Positions 31,691-40,560 of a stretch of 64,000 nt of DNA are shown in pieces (positions within the stretch are counted from its first letter, which is position 1; the number at the start of each line of letters is the position of its first letter). A program made the position numbers and the translations under genes. Below the pieces are notes generated by a model. That model was not told where the DNA came from. It ran no database searches and saw only the letters and a program-made list of their open reading frames with translations. Source of the stretch: Microbispora sp. ZYX-F-249 (lineage in GTDB: Bacteria > Actinomycetota > Actinomycetes > Streptosporangiales > Streptosporangiaceae); assembly GCF_039649665.1 (NCBI RefSeq), contig NZ_JBDJAW010000008.1, positions 1 to 64,000 of the forward strand. Direction: 5' to 3'.

Positions 31691-33802
31691 TCAGCTCGTG
31701 ACGGCCAGGGCCAGGGGCAGCACCGCGGGCGCCCCGGCGTGACGGACCTGGGCGGCGGCCAGCGCCATCGTCCACCCGGTGTCGACGCGGTCGTCCACCA
31801 GCAGCACCGGCCCGCCCGCCGCCGCGATCCTGGCGGCGACGTCACGCGGCATCGCGAGCGTCCCCCGGATCGCCGACACCCGCTGCGCGCTGTTGTGCCT
31901 GGCCGCGGGTGGCCCGCTGCGGTAGCCGAGCGTGCCGAGATGCTCCAGCCGGCCGACCTGCGCGAGGCGCTCCGCGAGCGACCCGACCAGGAGCGGCCGC
32001 GTGCCGGACGGCAACGCGACCACCGCCACCGGGCGCCGCTCCCACTCCCACGACTTCAGCACCTCGATCACGGCGGCGAACACGTCGTCGGGAACCGGGC
32101 CGTCCTCCGCCGCGAACAGCTCGCGCAGCCGGGTGCCCCAGCCGATGTCGGTCAGACGGCCGAGCGCGCGGCCCGGCTCGGCGCCCAGCTCCGGCTTGAT
32201 CCGCCCCTTCAGGTCCGGCAGGCCGGTGGGCCACTGGCGGCGCGGCTCGATCTCGACGCCCGGGCGCGCGAGGCGCTCGTGCGCGGACCGGACGGCCTCG
32301 TCCGGCACCTCGGCGGAACGGTGGGCGCCGGTGCAGTTGTCACACCTGCCGCACGGCGTCGCCGTCTCGTCGTCGAGGTGACGGCGCAGGTACTGCTCCC
32401 GGCACTCGGTGGTCGCGATGTATCCGAGCATCGCCTCCTGCTCGGCCCGGCGCTCGGCGCTCACCCGGGCGTAGCGCTCGGCGTCGTAGCTCCACGGCTC
32501 TCCGGTGGCCTCCCAGCCGCCCTTGACCCGGCGGACGGCGCCGTCCACGTCGAGCACCTTGAGCATCATCTCCAGCCTGCTCCGGCTGAGGTCGACCCTC
32601 GTCTCCAGCGCGGCGGTGGACAGCACTCCCCCCTCGGACAGCGCCTCGAGCGTGGCCCTGACCACGCCTTCGGGCGGGAAGGCGAGCGAGGCGAAGTAGG
32701 CCCAGATCTCCCGGTCCTCGGGGCCGGGCAGCAGGATGACCTCGGCCCGCTCGACGCCGCGGCCGGCCCGGCCCACCTGCTGGTAGTACGCCACCGGCGA
32801 GGCGGGCGCGCCCACGTGGACGACGAAGCCCAGGTCGGGCTTGTCGAAGCCCATTCCGAGCGCCGAGGTCGCCACCAGCGCCTTGACCCGGTTGCCGAGC
32901 AGGTCCTCCTCGGCCGCCAGCCGGTCCGCCGGCTCCGTCTGGCCGGTGTACGCCACGACGGTGTGCCCCTGCTCACGCAGGTATGCGGCGATCTCCTGGG
33001 CCGCCGCGACGGTCAGCGTGTAGACGATGCCGGAGCCCGGCAGCTCGTGCAGCGTCCTGGCCAGCCAGGCGAGCCGCTGGTCCGCGCCGCCCAGCCGTAC
33101 GACGCTCAGGTGGAGGCTCTCGCGCTCCAGCGGGCCGCGCAGGACGAACACCTCGCCGCCGGGCAACTCGTCCCATTCCTGGGTGACGGCGAGTTGCTCG
33201 GCGACGTCGCGGGTGACCCGGGCGTTCGCCGTGGCCGTCGTGGCCAGCACGGGGATGCCCGGCGGCAGCTCGGCCAGCAGCGTGCGGAGCCTGCGGTAGT
33301 CGGGCCGGAAGTCATGGCCCCAGTCGGAGATGCAGTGGGCCTCGTCGATCACCAGCAGCCCCGCGCTGCCGGCCAGCTCGGGCAGCACGTTGTCGCGGAA
33401 GTCGGGGTTGTTCAGCCGCTCGGGGCTGACCAGCAGCACGTCGACCGCGCCCTCGGCGACCTGGCCGTAGACCTTCTCCCACTCCTCGGGGTTGGCGGAG
33501 TTGATCGTCTCGGCGTGGATGCCGGCCCGCTCGGCCGCGGCGATCTGGTTGCGCATGAGCGCCAGGAGCGGGGAGACGATGACCGTGGGCCCCTCGCCGA
33601 GCTCGCGCAGCAGCGCGGTCGCGATGAAGTAGACGGCCGACTTTCCCCAGCCGGTGCGCTGCACCACCAGCGCGCGCCTGCGGTCCATGACCAGGGCCTT
33701 GATCGCGGCCCACTGGTCGTCGCGCAGCCGCGCGTGATCGCCGGCGAGCGCCCGCAGCCGGGCCTCGGCCTCTTCCCGCAGCGTCACCTCTTCTTCGCTC
33801 AC
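31691..33802 (-). CDS. RecQ-family DNA helicase with phosphoribosyltransferase-like C-terminus
   Basis: This 703-residue helicase has RecA-like domain 1 (Walker A QRTGWGKS at 48-55, DEAH box at 153-156), RecA-like domain 2 (QQVGRAGRG motif VI), a RQC-like zinc site (CREQYLRR...CGRCDNC, four Cys) and a winged helix. The C-terminal about 200 residues end in VLLVDDRVDTGWT (from residue 666), which matches the PRPP-loop of phosphoribosyltransferases. This tail is unusual compared with classical RecQ, which ends in HRDC. It unwinds DNA 3'-5' in repair or recombination. GTG 33802 has only GGGCGG nearby. Confidence 0.85.
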   Translation of the reverse strand: MSEEEVTLREEAEARLRALAGDHARLRDDQWAAIKALVMDRRRALVVQRTGWGKSAVYFIATALLRELGEGPTVIVSPLLALMRNQIAAAERAGIHAETINSANPEEWEKVYGQVAEGAVDVLLVSPERLNNPDFRDNVLPELAGSAGLLVIDEAHCISDWGHDFRPDYRRLRTLLAELPPGIPVLATTATANARVTRDVAEQLAVTQEWDELPGGEVFVLRGPLERESLHLSVVRLGGADQRLAWLARTLHELPGSGIVYTLTVAAAQEIAAYLREQGHTVVAYTGQTEPADRLAAEEDLLGNRVKALVATSALGMGFDKPDLGFVVHVGAPASPVAYYQQVGRAGRGVERAEVILLPGPEDREIWAYFASLAFPPEGVVRATLEALSEGGVLSTAALETRVDLSRSRLEMMLKVLDVDGAVRRVKGGWEATGEPWSYDAERYARVSAERRAEQEAMLGYIATTECREQYLRRHLDDETATPCGRCDNCTGAHRSAEVPDEAVRSAHERLARPGVEIEPRRQWPTGLPDLKGRIKPELGAEPGRALGRLTDIGWGTRLRELFAAEDGPVPDDVFAAVIEVLKSWEWERRPVAVVALPSGTRPLLVGSLAERLAQVGRLEHLGTLGYRSGPPAARHNSAQRVSAIRGTLAMPRDVAARIAAAGGPVLLVDDRVDTGWTMALAAAQVRHAGAPAVLPLALAVTS

Positions 33803-33898
33803 CCGCCCATTGGTACCAGGTCCGGCCGACCGTTTCCGCCGCGACGGCGAAGCGGCCGGACCGACCCGGACGGGCGACGTGGTTGGATGTCTCCCGTT

Positions 33899-34474
33899 AT
33901 GGACGTGACCACCTGGTATCTCGAACAGACCAGCCCCGCCGACCTGCGGCCGGGACGGCCGCCCGCGCTCCCCGCGCAGGTCGTCCGCGCGGAGGTGCCC
34001 AGCCCGGAGTTCAGCCGCTTCCTCTACACCGCGGTGGGCGGCGACTGGCAGTGGACCAACCGGCTGCCCTGGACCTGGAAGCAGTGGAAGGACTGGCTCG
34101 ACCGGCCGGGCGTCGAGACCTGGGTGGCCTGGGTGCGCGGCACCCCGGCCGGGTACGCCGAACTGGGAGCCCAGGACGGCGGCACGGTCGAGATCGTCAA
34201 CTTCGGGCTGCTGCCGTACGCGATCGGGCAGGGCCTCGGCGGGTGGCTGCTGGGCGAGGCCACGGCCCGCGCCTGGGACCTCGCCGAGCGCTGGCCGGGG
34301 CGGGAGACCACCCGGCGGGTCTGGGTGCACACCTGCTCGCTCGACGGACCGGCGGCACTGGCGAACTACAAGGCACGTGGCTTCCGGATCTACGACGAGA
34401 AGCTCAACGTCCCGGGTGACGAGGACGAGGGTGAGACGCCCGGCCCCTGGCCCGGCGCCGGCCCCCGCGACTGA
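33899..34474 (+). CDS. GNAT-family N-acetyltransferase
   Basis: This is a 191-residue GNAT protein. The acetyl-CoA loop appears as YAIGQGLGGWLLGEATARAWD, a variant of the Q/RxxGxG/A motif. It is followed by the VWVHTCSLDGPAALANYKARGFRIY ending typical of the family. The N-terminal MDVTTWYLEQTSPADLRP... and the tryptophan-rich DWQWTNRLPWTWKQWKDWL region distinguish a subgroup of actinomycete GNAT proteins. The substrate is unknown. ATG 33899 is used; an in-frame ATG four codons upstream (33887) is possible. It is divergent from the RecQ gene. Confidence 0.75.
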   Translation: MDVTTWYLEQTSPADLRPGRPPALPAQVVRAEVPSPEFSRFLYTAVGGDWQWTNRLPWTWKQWKDWLDRPGVETWVAWVRGTPAGYAELGAQDGGTVEIVNFGLLPYAIGQGLGGWLLGEATARAWDLAERWPGRETTRRVWVHTCSLDGPAALANYKARGFRIYDEKLNVPGDEDEGETPGPWPGAGPRD

Positions 34475-34480
34475 CCGTCC

Positions 34481-34528
34481 CGGGGCCGCCTCCCGGGGCC
34501 GCCTCCCGGGGCCGCCTTCCGGGGCCGC
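34481..34528 (+). repeat. Tandem 13-bp repeats upstream of parC
   Basis: Nearly four copies of CGGGGCCGCCTCC (34481-34493, 34494-34506, 34507-34519 with one change, 34520-34528 partial) directly follow the GNAT stop. They lie in the 225-bp parC leader; the GC-rich units could pair as hairpins or act as a terminator. Confidence 0.85.
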
Positions 34529-34699
34529 AAGGGCTGTCCCGTCGGGGAAGCCGGGACGGCGGGCGCGGGCCCGGCGATATGGTGTGAGTCGCGAACAGGC
34601 TGAACTCTCGGCAGAATGTTCGAGACGCACCACCGACGTTGACCTTCCCCGGCTCCGACGGGCCGGGGCCCGGCTCCTCGACACGCAGGAAACCACGAC

Positions 34700-37228
34700 A
34701 TGGCCCGACGCACGACGACACCCCCGCCGGACGAGGACTTCGAGGAGCGGATCGTCGACATCGACGTCTCCGCGGAGATGCGGACGAGCTTCCTTGAGTA
34801 CGCCTATTCGGTGATCTACCAGCGCGCGCTGCCCGACGCGCGCGACGGTCTCAAGCCCGTCCAGCGCCGCATCCTCTACTCCATGAGCGAGATGGGCCTG
34901 CGGCCCGACCGCGGGCACGTCAAGTCCTCCCGCGTCGTCGGCGAGGTGATGGGCAAGCTCCACCCGCACGGCGACTCGGCCATCTACGACGCGCTCGTAC
35001 GGCTCGCGCAGCCGTTCTCGATGCGCCTGCCTCTGGTGGACGGACACGGCAACTTCGGCTCTCCCGACGACCTGCCCGCCGCGATGCGGTACACCGAGGC
35101 CCGTCTCGCCCCGGCCGCCATGCTCATGGTGCAGTCGATCGACGAGGACACCGTCGACTTCAAGCCCAACTACGACGGCCAGGAGACCGAGCCGTCGGTC
35201 ATGCCGTCGGCGTTCCCCAACCTGCTGGTCAACGGCGCCTCCGGCATCGCGGTCGGCATGGCCACCAACATGGCCCCGCACAACCTCGGCGAGGTCATCG
35301 CCGCGGCCCGCTACCTGATCAGGAAGCCGGCCGCCACACTCGACGAGCTCATGCGTTTCGTCCCCGGCCCCGACCTGCCGACCGGCGGCACGATCATCGG
35401 CCTGGGCGGCGTCAGGGACGCGTACGAGACCGGCCGCGGCACCTTCAAGATGCGGGCCAAGGCCACGATCGAGCAGGTCACCCCGCGCCGCAAGGGCATC
35501 GTCGTCACCGAGCTGCCCTTCAACGTGGGTCCCGAGCGGGTGGTCACCAAGATCAAGGAGCTGGTGAACGCCAAGAAGCTCACCGGCATCGCCGACCTCA
35601 AGGACCTGACCGACCGGCACAAGGGCCTGCGCCTGGTCGTCGAGGTCAAGAACGGCTTCAACCCCGAGGCCGTGCTGGAGGAGCTCTACCGGCTGACGCC
35701 GATGGAGGAGACCTTCGGCATCAACAACGTCGCCCTCGTCGACGGCCAGCCGCGCACGCTCGGCCTGCGCGAGCTGCTGTCGGTCTACGTGGACCACCGG
35801 CTCGACGTCGTGCGCAGGCGCTCGGCGTACCGGCTGCGCAAGCGCGAGGAACGGCTTCACCTCGTCGACGGCCTCATCATCGCGCTGCTCAACATCGACC
35901 AGGTCATCCGGGTCATCCGGAACTCGGACGACACCGCGCAGGCCCGCGCGCGGCTCATGGAGACCTTCGAGCTGAGCGAGATCCAGGCCAACTACATCCT
36001 CGACACCCCGCTGCGCCGCCTGACCCGCTACGACAAGCTGGAGCTCGACCGGGAGAAGGAGCAGCTCCAGGCCGACATCGCCGAGCTGAACGAGATCCTC
36101 GGCTCGGAGGACCGGCTGCGCAAGGTCGTGTCGTCCGAGCTGGCCGAGGTGGCCAAGACCTACGGCACGCCGCGGCGCACGGTCCTGCTCGAGTCGTCGG
36201 AGGCCGCCAGGAGCGCCGTCGTGCCGCTGGAGGTGCCCGACGACCCCTGCCTGGTGCTGCTGTCGTCCACCGGCCTGCTGGCCCGTACGACCGACGCCAC
36301 GCCGATCTCCGGCGAGGGTGAGCGCACGGCGCACGACGTGCTCGTGTCGGTGGTCCGCTCGACCGTACGCGGCGAGGTCGGCGTGGTGACTTCCAAGGGC
36401 CGGTTGATCCGGGTCTCGGTGCTCGACCTGCCCGCGCTGCCGCCCTCGGCCAACCCGCCCACGCTGGCGGGCGGGCACCCGGTGTCGGAGCACGTCTCGC
36501 TCGAACCGGGCGAGAAGGTCGTCGGCCTGGGCTCGCTCGACCCGGACGGGCCGGGTCTCGCGCTCGGCACCAGCCAGGGTGTGGTCAAGCGGGTCGTGCC
36601 CGAATATCCCGTCAACCGCGACGAGTTCGAGGTGATCGGCCTGCGGGACGGCGACGTGGTGGTCGGCGCCGTCGAGCTGACCTCCGCCGACCACGACCTG
36701 GTCTTCATCACCAGCGACGCGCAGCTGCTGCGCTTCCCCGCCTCCGTCGTACGGCCTCAGGGACGCCCGGCCGGCGGCATGGCCGGCGTGCGTCTCGACG
36801 GCGACGCGAAGGTGGTCTTCTTCGGCGTGGTCGATCCGGCCCGCGAGGCGCGTGTGGTGACGGTCGCCGGCTCCTCCACCGCCCTGCCCGGCACCCAGAT
36901 GGGCGCGGGCAAGGTCTCCGACTACGCCGACTTCCCGCCGAAGGGCCGGGCGACCGGCGGCGTCCGTGCCCAGCGCTTCCTGAAGGGCGAGGACGTCCTG
37001 CTGCTCGCCTACGCCGGTCCGGCCCCGGTGAAGGCCGTCTCCTCGACCGGAAAGCCGGTGCCGCTGCCGGAGGAGCTGGGCCGCCGCGACGGCTCGGGCG
37101 TGCGCCTCGTGCACGCCATCGCCGCGATCGGCGGCGCGCTCGGCGCGGACGGCGACGACGAGGCCGCCGCGACCGAGGGCGGCATGGCCACCACCGGCGA
37201 CACCGGCGGCGAAGAACCGGTCTCTTGA
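34700..37228 (+). CDS. parC: DNA topoisomerase IV subunit A
   Basis: This 842-residue topoisomerase breaks and rejoins DNA through Tyr131 ([10 protein letters not shown]). The quinolone-determining segment [19 protein letters not shown] (about 86-104) is intact, with Ser93 and Asp97. A beta-pinwheel C-terminal domain (about 510-800) lacks a clear GyrA box, so ParC fits better than GyrA. parE lies 6.3 kb away on the other strand, as in other actinomycetes where the two are separate. ATG has AGGAAA upstream. Candidate leader hairpins (CCCCGGC...GCCGGGG near 34650) may contribute to control. Confidence 0.9.
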   Translation: MARRTTTPPPDEDFEERIVDIDVSAEMRTSFLEYAYSVIYQRALPDARDGLKPVQRRILYSMSEMGLRPDRGHVKSSRVVGEVMGKLHPHGDSAIYDALVRLAQPFSMRLPLVDGHGNFGSPDDLPAAMRYTEARLAPAAMLMVQSIDEDTVDFKPNYDGQETEPSVMPSAFPNLLVNGASGIAVGMATNMAPHNLGEVIAAARYLIRKPAATLDELMRFVPGPDLPTGGTIIGLGGVRDAYETGRGTFKMRAKATIEQVTPRRKGIVVTELPFNVGPERVVTKIKELVNAKKLTGIADLKDLTDRHKGLRLVVEVKNGFNPEAVLEELYRLTPMEETFGINNVALVDGQPRTLGLRELLSVYVDHRLDVVRRRSAYRLRKREERLHLVDGLIIALLNIDQVIRVIRNSDDTAQARARLMETFELSEIQANYILDTPLRRLTRYDKLELDREKEQLQADIAELNEILGSEDRLRKVVSSELAEVAKTYGTPRRTVLLESSEAARSAVVPLEVPDDPCLVLLSSTGLLARTTDATPISGEGERTAHDVLVSVVRSTVRGEVGVVTSKGRLIRVSVLDLPALPPSANPPTLAGGHPVSEHVSLEPGEKVVGLGSLDPDGPGLALGTSQGVVKRVVPEYPVNRDEFEVIGLRDGDVVVGAVELTSADHDLVFITSDAQLLRFPASVVRPQGRPAGGMAGVRLDGDAKVVFFGVVDPAREARVVTVAGSSTALPGTQMGAGKVSDYADFPPKGRATGGVRAQRFLKGEDVLLLAYAGPAPVKAVSSTGKPVPLPEELGRRDGSGVRLVHAIAAIGGALGADGDDEAAATEGGMATTGDTGGEEPVS

Positions 37229-37281
37229 CGCGCTCCCCGGCCCGGAGGCCGGAGCACTGCGGACGAATTCGGTAGCCGTCA

Positions 37282-37317
37282 CGGAGTCCGCCCGCCGCCC
37301 GCGGCGGGCGGACTCCG
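37282..37317. terminator. Bidirectional terminator between parC and the AraC gene
   Basis: A perfect 16-bp stem (37282-37297 with 37302-37317) and a CCCG loop, directly before the convergent stop at 37320. It is one of the strongest hairpins in the window. Confidence 0.85.
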
Positions 37318-37319
37318 CG

Positions 37320-38288
37320 TCAGATGACGGCGGGGCCGCCCCGGAAGGACGAGCGGTACGCCTGCGGCGTGGTCCCCACGACCCGCTTGAACCGCTCCCT
37401 GAACGCGGTCGGCGACCCGAACCCGGCCTGCGCCGCGATGCGTTCGACGCCGTGATCACTGTTCTCCAGCAGGTACTGCGCCCGCCGCACCCGGGCCCGC
37501 AGCAGCCACTGCAGCGGAGTGGTGCCGGTCTGCTGCCGGAAGCGCCGGCTGAAGGTGCGCTCGCTCATCCCGCCCCGGGCCGCCATCTCCGCCAGGGTGA
37601 GGTCGCGGCCGAGGTTGTCCTCGATCCACGCAAGCACCGGCTCCAGCAGTGAGCCGCCGGGCACCGGCGGATGCTCGTGGACGATGAACTGGGCCTGGCC
37701 ACCCTCCCGTTCGAGGGGCATGACCGACAGGCGGGCGGCGTCGGCCGCGACGGCCGAGCCGTGGTCGCGCCTGATCATGTGCAGGCACAGGTCGAGTCCG
37801 GCCGCCGCGCCCGCGGAGGTGAGCACCTGCCCGTTGTCGACGTACAGCACGTCCGGCCGCACGTCCACCGACGGGAACCGCCGGGCCAGCTCGGGCGCCG
37901 CCGCCCAGTGGGTGGTCGCCCGCAGACCGTCCAGCAGCCCGGCCGCCGCGAGCGTGAACGCGCCCACGCAGATCGAGGCGAGGCGGGTGCCCCGCGCGGC
38001 CGCCTCGCGCAGCGCCTCCAGGGCCTCGGCCGGGGGCGGCCCGGCCCGCTCCGAGCAGCCGGGCACGATGACCGTGTCGGCGTGCGCCAGCGCGTCCACG
38101 CCGTACGGCACGCGCAGGGCGAACGCCTCGGTCGCCACTTCGGGGGCGGGCCCGCACACCCGCACCCGGTACGGCCTGCGGCCGTCCGGCAGGCGGGTGC
38201 GGCCGAACACCTCGATGGGGGTCGCCAGGTCGAACGGCACGACATGGTCCAGCGCCAGGATCGCCACGGTGTGCACGATCGCCACCAT
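37320..38288 (-). CDS. GlxA-type AraC regulator with DJ-1/PfpI domain
   Basis: This 322-residue protein has an N-terminal DJ-1/PfpI-like sensor (residues 1-200; nucleophile-elbow Cys107 in SICVGAFTLAAAGLLDG) and a C-terminal AraC DNA-binding domain (about 220-315, LTLAEMAARGGMSERTFSRRFRQQTGTTPLQWLLRARVRRAQYLLE). Regulators of this type often respond to amines, choline or polyamine-like compounds; the ligand here is unknown. It is divergent from the small membrane-protein genes at 38.5 kb, which are possible targets. ATG 38288 is preceded by a weak GGCGGG. Confidence 0.85.
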   Translation of the reverse strand: MVAIVHTVAILALDHVVPFDLATPIEVFGRTRLPDGRRPYRVRVCGPAPEVATEAFALRVPYGVDALAHADTVIVPGCSERAGPPPAEALEALREAAARGTRLASICVGAFTLAAAGLLDGLRATTHWAAAPELARRFPSVDVRPDVLYVDNGQVLTSAGAAAGLDLCLHMIRRDHGSAVAADAARLSVMPLEREGGQAQFIVHEHPPVPGGSLLEPVLAWIEDNLGRDLTLAEMAARGGMSERTFSRRFRQQTGTTPLQWLLRARVRRAQYLLENSDHGVERIAAQAGFGSPTAFRERFKRVVGTTPQAYRSSFRGGPAVI

Positions 38289-38445
38289 AGACGGAATCCC
38301 GCCAGCGGAGACACCTGTGCTTTCGGGTGGACGACCTGATCGCAGGAGTTGGCGGGAATCCGTCGATCTTTGTCGTTCTCGCCGCTGGGACCGGCGACGG
38401 CCGCACTCCTACGGTTGGTGACCGGCACACCGACGACGAGGAGAC

Positions 38446-38526
38446 ATGCCGATGCACGCGCAGTTCGTGCCGCGATCGACGCCCGTCCGCGCACGCCGAC
38501 CACTGATCGGAGCGCGCGCACGATGA
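38446..38526 (+). CDS. 26-residue upstream ORF coupled to a membrane-protein gene
   Basis: A GAGGAG sits close before ATG 38446. The frame runs 26 codons (basic, Arg/Pro-rich) and its TGA overlaps the ATG of the next gene (ATGA at 38523-38526). A TACGGT -10-like box lies at 38410-38415. The next gene has only a distant GGAG, so translation of this short ORF may deliver ribosomes to it. The peptide itself matches nothing I know; it could be a leader peptide or an unannotated small protein. Confidence 0.45.
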   Translation: MPMHAQFVPRSTPVRARRPLIGARAR

Positions 38527-39050
38527 CCGCGTTCTTCCTGGCCGTCCACGTCCTCGCCGCGATCCTGGCGATCGGCCCGGTCGCCGTGGCGGCGAGCATG
38601 TTCCCCGCCGCCGCACGGCGTGCGGCGGACCGGAACACAGCCGAGCGGAACACAGCCGGCCGGAACACGGCGGACCGGAACACACCCGACCGGAACACAC
38701 AGGCCGGCGGCCTGGCGGTGCTCCGCGTCCTGCAGCGCGTCTGCCGTGTCTACGCCGTCGCGGGCCTGGCCGTGCCGGTTTTCGGCTTCGCCACGGCGAG
38801 CGCCCTCGGCGTGCTCGGCGACGCCTGGGTCGTCGCGTCCGTCGCGCTCACCGGCGCAGCGGCCGCGATCCTGGCCCTGGCGGTCCTGCCCGGACAGGAG
38901 GCCGTCCTCGCCCGGCTCACCGCCGGGAATCCCTTGTCCGCCGGGGCCGGGGTGGCGAGGCTCGCGACGCTGACCGGCGTCTTCAACCTGCTGTGGGCGG
39001 CCGTCACGGTGCTGATGATCGTCCGTCCCGGCTCGACCACGGGAGTCTGA
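38523..39050 (+). CDS. Membrane protein with pentapeptide RNTxD repeat (DUF2269-like)
   Basis: This 175-residue protein has four predicted transmembrane helices, the first at about residues 3-28. A cytoplasmic or periplasmic loop follows, of five RNTAD/RNTAE/RNTAG-type repeats encoded by five 15-bp units (38625-38699). The first helix MTAFFLAVHVLAAILAIGPVAVAASMFP resembles DUF2269-type small membrane proteins; function unknown. It overlaps the 26-residue ORF (ATGA) and is followed 2 bp later by another membrane-protein gene, so they form an operon. The repeat length could vary between strains. Confidence 0.7.
   Translation: MTAFFLAVHVLAAILAIGPVAVAASMFPAAARRAADRNTAERNTAGRNTADRNTPDRNTQAGGLAVLRVLQRVCRVYAVAGLAVPVFGFATASALGVLGDAWVVASVALTGAAAAILALAVLPGQEAVLARLTAGNPLSAGAGVARLATLTGVFNLLWAAVTVLMIVRPGSTTGV
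38625..38699 (+). repeat. Five tandem 15-bp repeats inside a membrane-protein gene
   Basis: Units at 38625, 38640, 38655, 38670 and 38685, each close to GCGGACCGGAACACA and in frame, encode the RNT-type pentapeptides. Sequence differences between units are confined to the first six and last base. Confidence 0.9.
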
Positions 39051-39052
39051 CC

Positions 39053-39340
39053 ATGTCCCGCCCTCGAGCCGCCCTGCGTACCGCTGCCGCCGTCGAGCTG
39101 GGATCCCTGGCCATCCTCCTGGTCAACCTGGCCACCACCCACCTGCCGCCCGTGTCCTCGCTCGTCGGCCCCCTCCACGGCTGCGCGTACCTGTTCGTCG
39201 TCGTGGCCACCGCCCGCGACGCGGGATGCGACCCGGCCGGCAAGGCGCTGGCCTGGCTGCCGGGGATCGGCGGCCTTCTCGTCCTGCGGCGCCTCACACG
39301 AACGCCCCGGGGGAAGGCCGCCTCCGATCTCCCGCGGTGA
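39053..39340 (+). CDS. Small membrane protein, DUF3817-like
   Basis: This 95-residue protein has about three transmembrane helices (AAVELGSLAILLVNL, HGCAYLFVVVATA, LAWLPGIGGLLVL), a conserved-looking GPLHGCAYL motif and a basic C-terminus. Size, topology and the HG motif recall DUF3817 integral membrane proteins. The start is ATG 39053, 2 bp after the previous stop. It is predicted to be translated with the DUF2269-like protein. The next gene (VOC) converges from the other strand only 4 bp away, so there is no room for a separate terminator. Confidence 0.65.
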   Translation: MSRPRAALRTAAAVELGSLAILLVNLATTHLPPVSSLVGPLHGCAYLFVVVATARDAGCDPAGKALAWLPGIGGLLVLRRLTRTPRGKAASDLPR

Positions 39341-39344
39341 GGCG

Positions 39345-39719
39345 TCAGGCCGACGAGGCGCACAGGCAGAACGGGTGTCCCGCCGGGTCGAGGTAGACGG
39401 TCCACCCATGCCCCGCGCCGGGCTGGTGCTCATGCCTGACCGCGCCCAGGGCCAGCGCCTCCTTCTCCGCCCTGACCGGGTCGTCCACGACGAGGTCCAG
39501 GTGGAACTGCTGCGAGTGCCCGGCGTCCGGCCACGCGGGCGGCCTGTGGCCGGGCACCCGCTGGAAGGACAGACGGCCCTGGTCGTCCCCGGTGAGGGTG
39601 ACCCAGTCCTCCTCCTCGCTCGTGACCTTCCAGCCCAGCAGCCCGGCGTAGAAGGCGGCCAGGGCCTTGGGGTCCGGGCAGTCGAGCACCACCGAGTACA
39701 TGCGTGCGACACCGCTCAT
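39345..39719 (-). CDS. VOC-superfamily protein
   Basis: This 124-residue single VOC-domain protein begins MYSVVLDCPDPKALAAFYAGLLGWKV and ends TVYLDPAGHPFCLCASSA, with the FHLDLVVDDPVRAEKEAL central helix, as in glyoxalase-like proteins. The substrate is unknown. ATG 39719 with GGAGAGAGG upstream is the start; the extra 25 codons upstream show no family similarity. It differs in sequence from the VOC gene at 1.9 kb, so the two are not recent duplicates. It is divergent from the carbonic anhydrase gene. Confidence 0.8.
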   Translation of the reverse strand: MSGVARMYSVVLDCPDPKALAAFYAGLLGWKVTSEEEDWVTLTGDDQGRLSFQRVPGHRPPAWPDAGHSQQFHLDLVVDDPVRAEKEALALGAVRHEHQPGAGHGWTVYLDPAGHPFCLCASSA

Positions 39720-39854
39720 GGGGTGACCTCTCTCCAAGGGAACAACACCACTGAAAACCTTATACCGGTGTCGCGCCGGGCAGCCAGCCGACACGGTGGC
39801 GAAATCCCCACCCCCGCGGGGATCGGCGAAAGGTCATCGGGCAACATCTGTGAC

Positions 39855-40355
39855 ATGACCGCTGCCTTCGACGATCTACTCGCCGCGAACGAGAAGTACG
39901 CGAGCACGTTCACCCACTCCGGACTCAGCGGCCGCGCCGCGCGCGGACTCGCCGTGGTGACGTGCATGGACTCCCGCATCGACCCCCTCGGCCTGCTCGG
40001 CCTGACCGCCGGCGACGCGAAGATCCTGCGCAACGCCGGCGCCCGGGTGACCGACGACGTCCTGCGTACTCTCGTCCTCGCCGTCTACCTGCTCGGCGTC
40101 GACCGCGTGCTGGTGATGCCGCACACCGACTGCCGGATGTCCAAGTCGACAGACGAAGACGTGCACAACCTCATCGCCGCCGAGTACGGCGTCGACACCC
40201 GGAGCCTGGAGTTCCAGACGGTCCCCGACCAGCGGGCCACGCTGCGGCACGACATCACCCGCATCAAGTCCAGCCCCTACCTGCCGGCTGACCTCGTCGT
40301 GGGCGGCGCGCTGTACGACGTGCACACGGGACGGCTCCAGCCCGTCGAGCTCTGA
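39855..40355 (+). CDS. Beta-carbonic anhydrase (paralogue 1)
   Basis: This 166-residue beta-class enzyme converts CO2 to bicarbonate using zinc held by Cys37 (VTCMDSR), His90 and Cys93 (MPHTDCR), with the catalytic Asp39-Arg41 pair. The residue after the second zinc Cys is Arg (HTDCRM) where Gly is usual, which may alter the active-site floor. It is similar to the Mycobacterium Rv1284 group. The ATG is poorly preceded by a ribosome site. The hairpin at 40363-40403 follows. A paralogue lies at 42.0 kb, with an SPFH operon in between. Confidence 0.85.
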   Translation: MTAAFDDLLAANEKYASTFTHSGLSGRAARGLAVVTCMDSRIDPLGLLGLTAGDAKILRNAGARVTDDVLRTLVLAVYLLGVDRVLVMPHTDCRMSKSTDEDVHNLIAAEYGVDTRSLEFQTVPDQRATLRHDITRIKSSPYLPADLVVGGALYDVHTGRLQPVEL

Positions 40356-40362
40356 TCCACGC

Positions 40363-40403
40363 CCCCGTACGGCGGGCCGCCCCCGCGGGCCTGCCGTACG
40401 GGG
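40363..40403 (+). terminator. Terminator of carbonic anhydrase gene 1
   Basis: An 11-bp perfect stem (CCCCGTACGGC at 40363-40373 with its complement at 40393-40403), with further GC pairs inside. Three tandem GGGCGTCCGG decamers (40401-40430) follow. Confidence 0.65.
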
Positions 40404-40460
40404 CGTCCGGGGGCGTCCGGGGGCGTCCGGGGGACCGGCGCGCGTCTCGGGCGGCGGGAC

Positions 40461-40487
40461 GGAACCCGGCCGGGAGGCTGCTACGTT
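40461..40487 (+). promoter_or_regulatory. Possible ECF (SigR/SigE-type) promoter of the SPFH gene
   Basis: GGAAC at 40461-40465 is separated by 19 bp from GTT at 40485-40487, resembling SigR-type GGAAT-N18/19-GTT. It is 74 bp upstream of the ATG at 40561. A TACGTT (40482-40487) overlaps the same place and could be a housekeeping -10. Confidence 0.35.
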
Positions 40488-40560
40488 CTTCTGCTGGATC
40501 GCGAAAACGCGCGCCTCTCCCCCGGTCACACACCGGTTCCGAGCCCCCACAGGAGCCCGC

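Noticed and set aside
34575..34700. A leader peptide before parC
   Set aside because: No short ORF with a ribosome site and meaningful residues was seen; only hairpins and repeats.
31691..37459. A minus-strand open frame of over 1900 codons covering the RecQ gene and the parC region
   Set aside because: Only the last 703 codons (from GTG 33802) match a family; the rest is antisense to parC, an artefact of high GC content.
40401..40430. Three GGGCGTCCGG decamers read as possible CRISPR-like repeats
   Set aside because: They are contiguous with no spacers and lie in the carbonic anhydrase terminator region.
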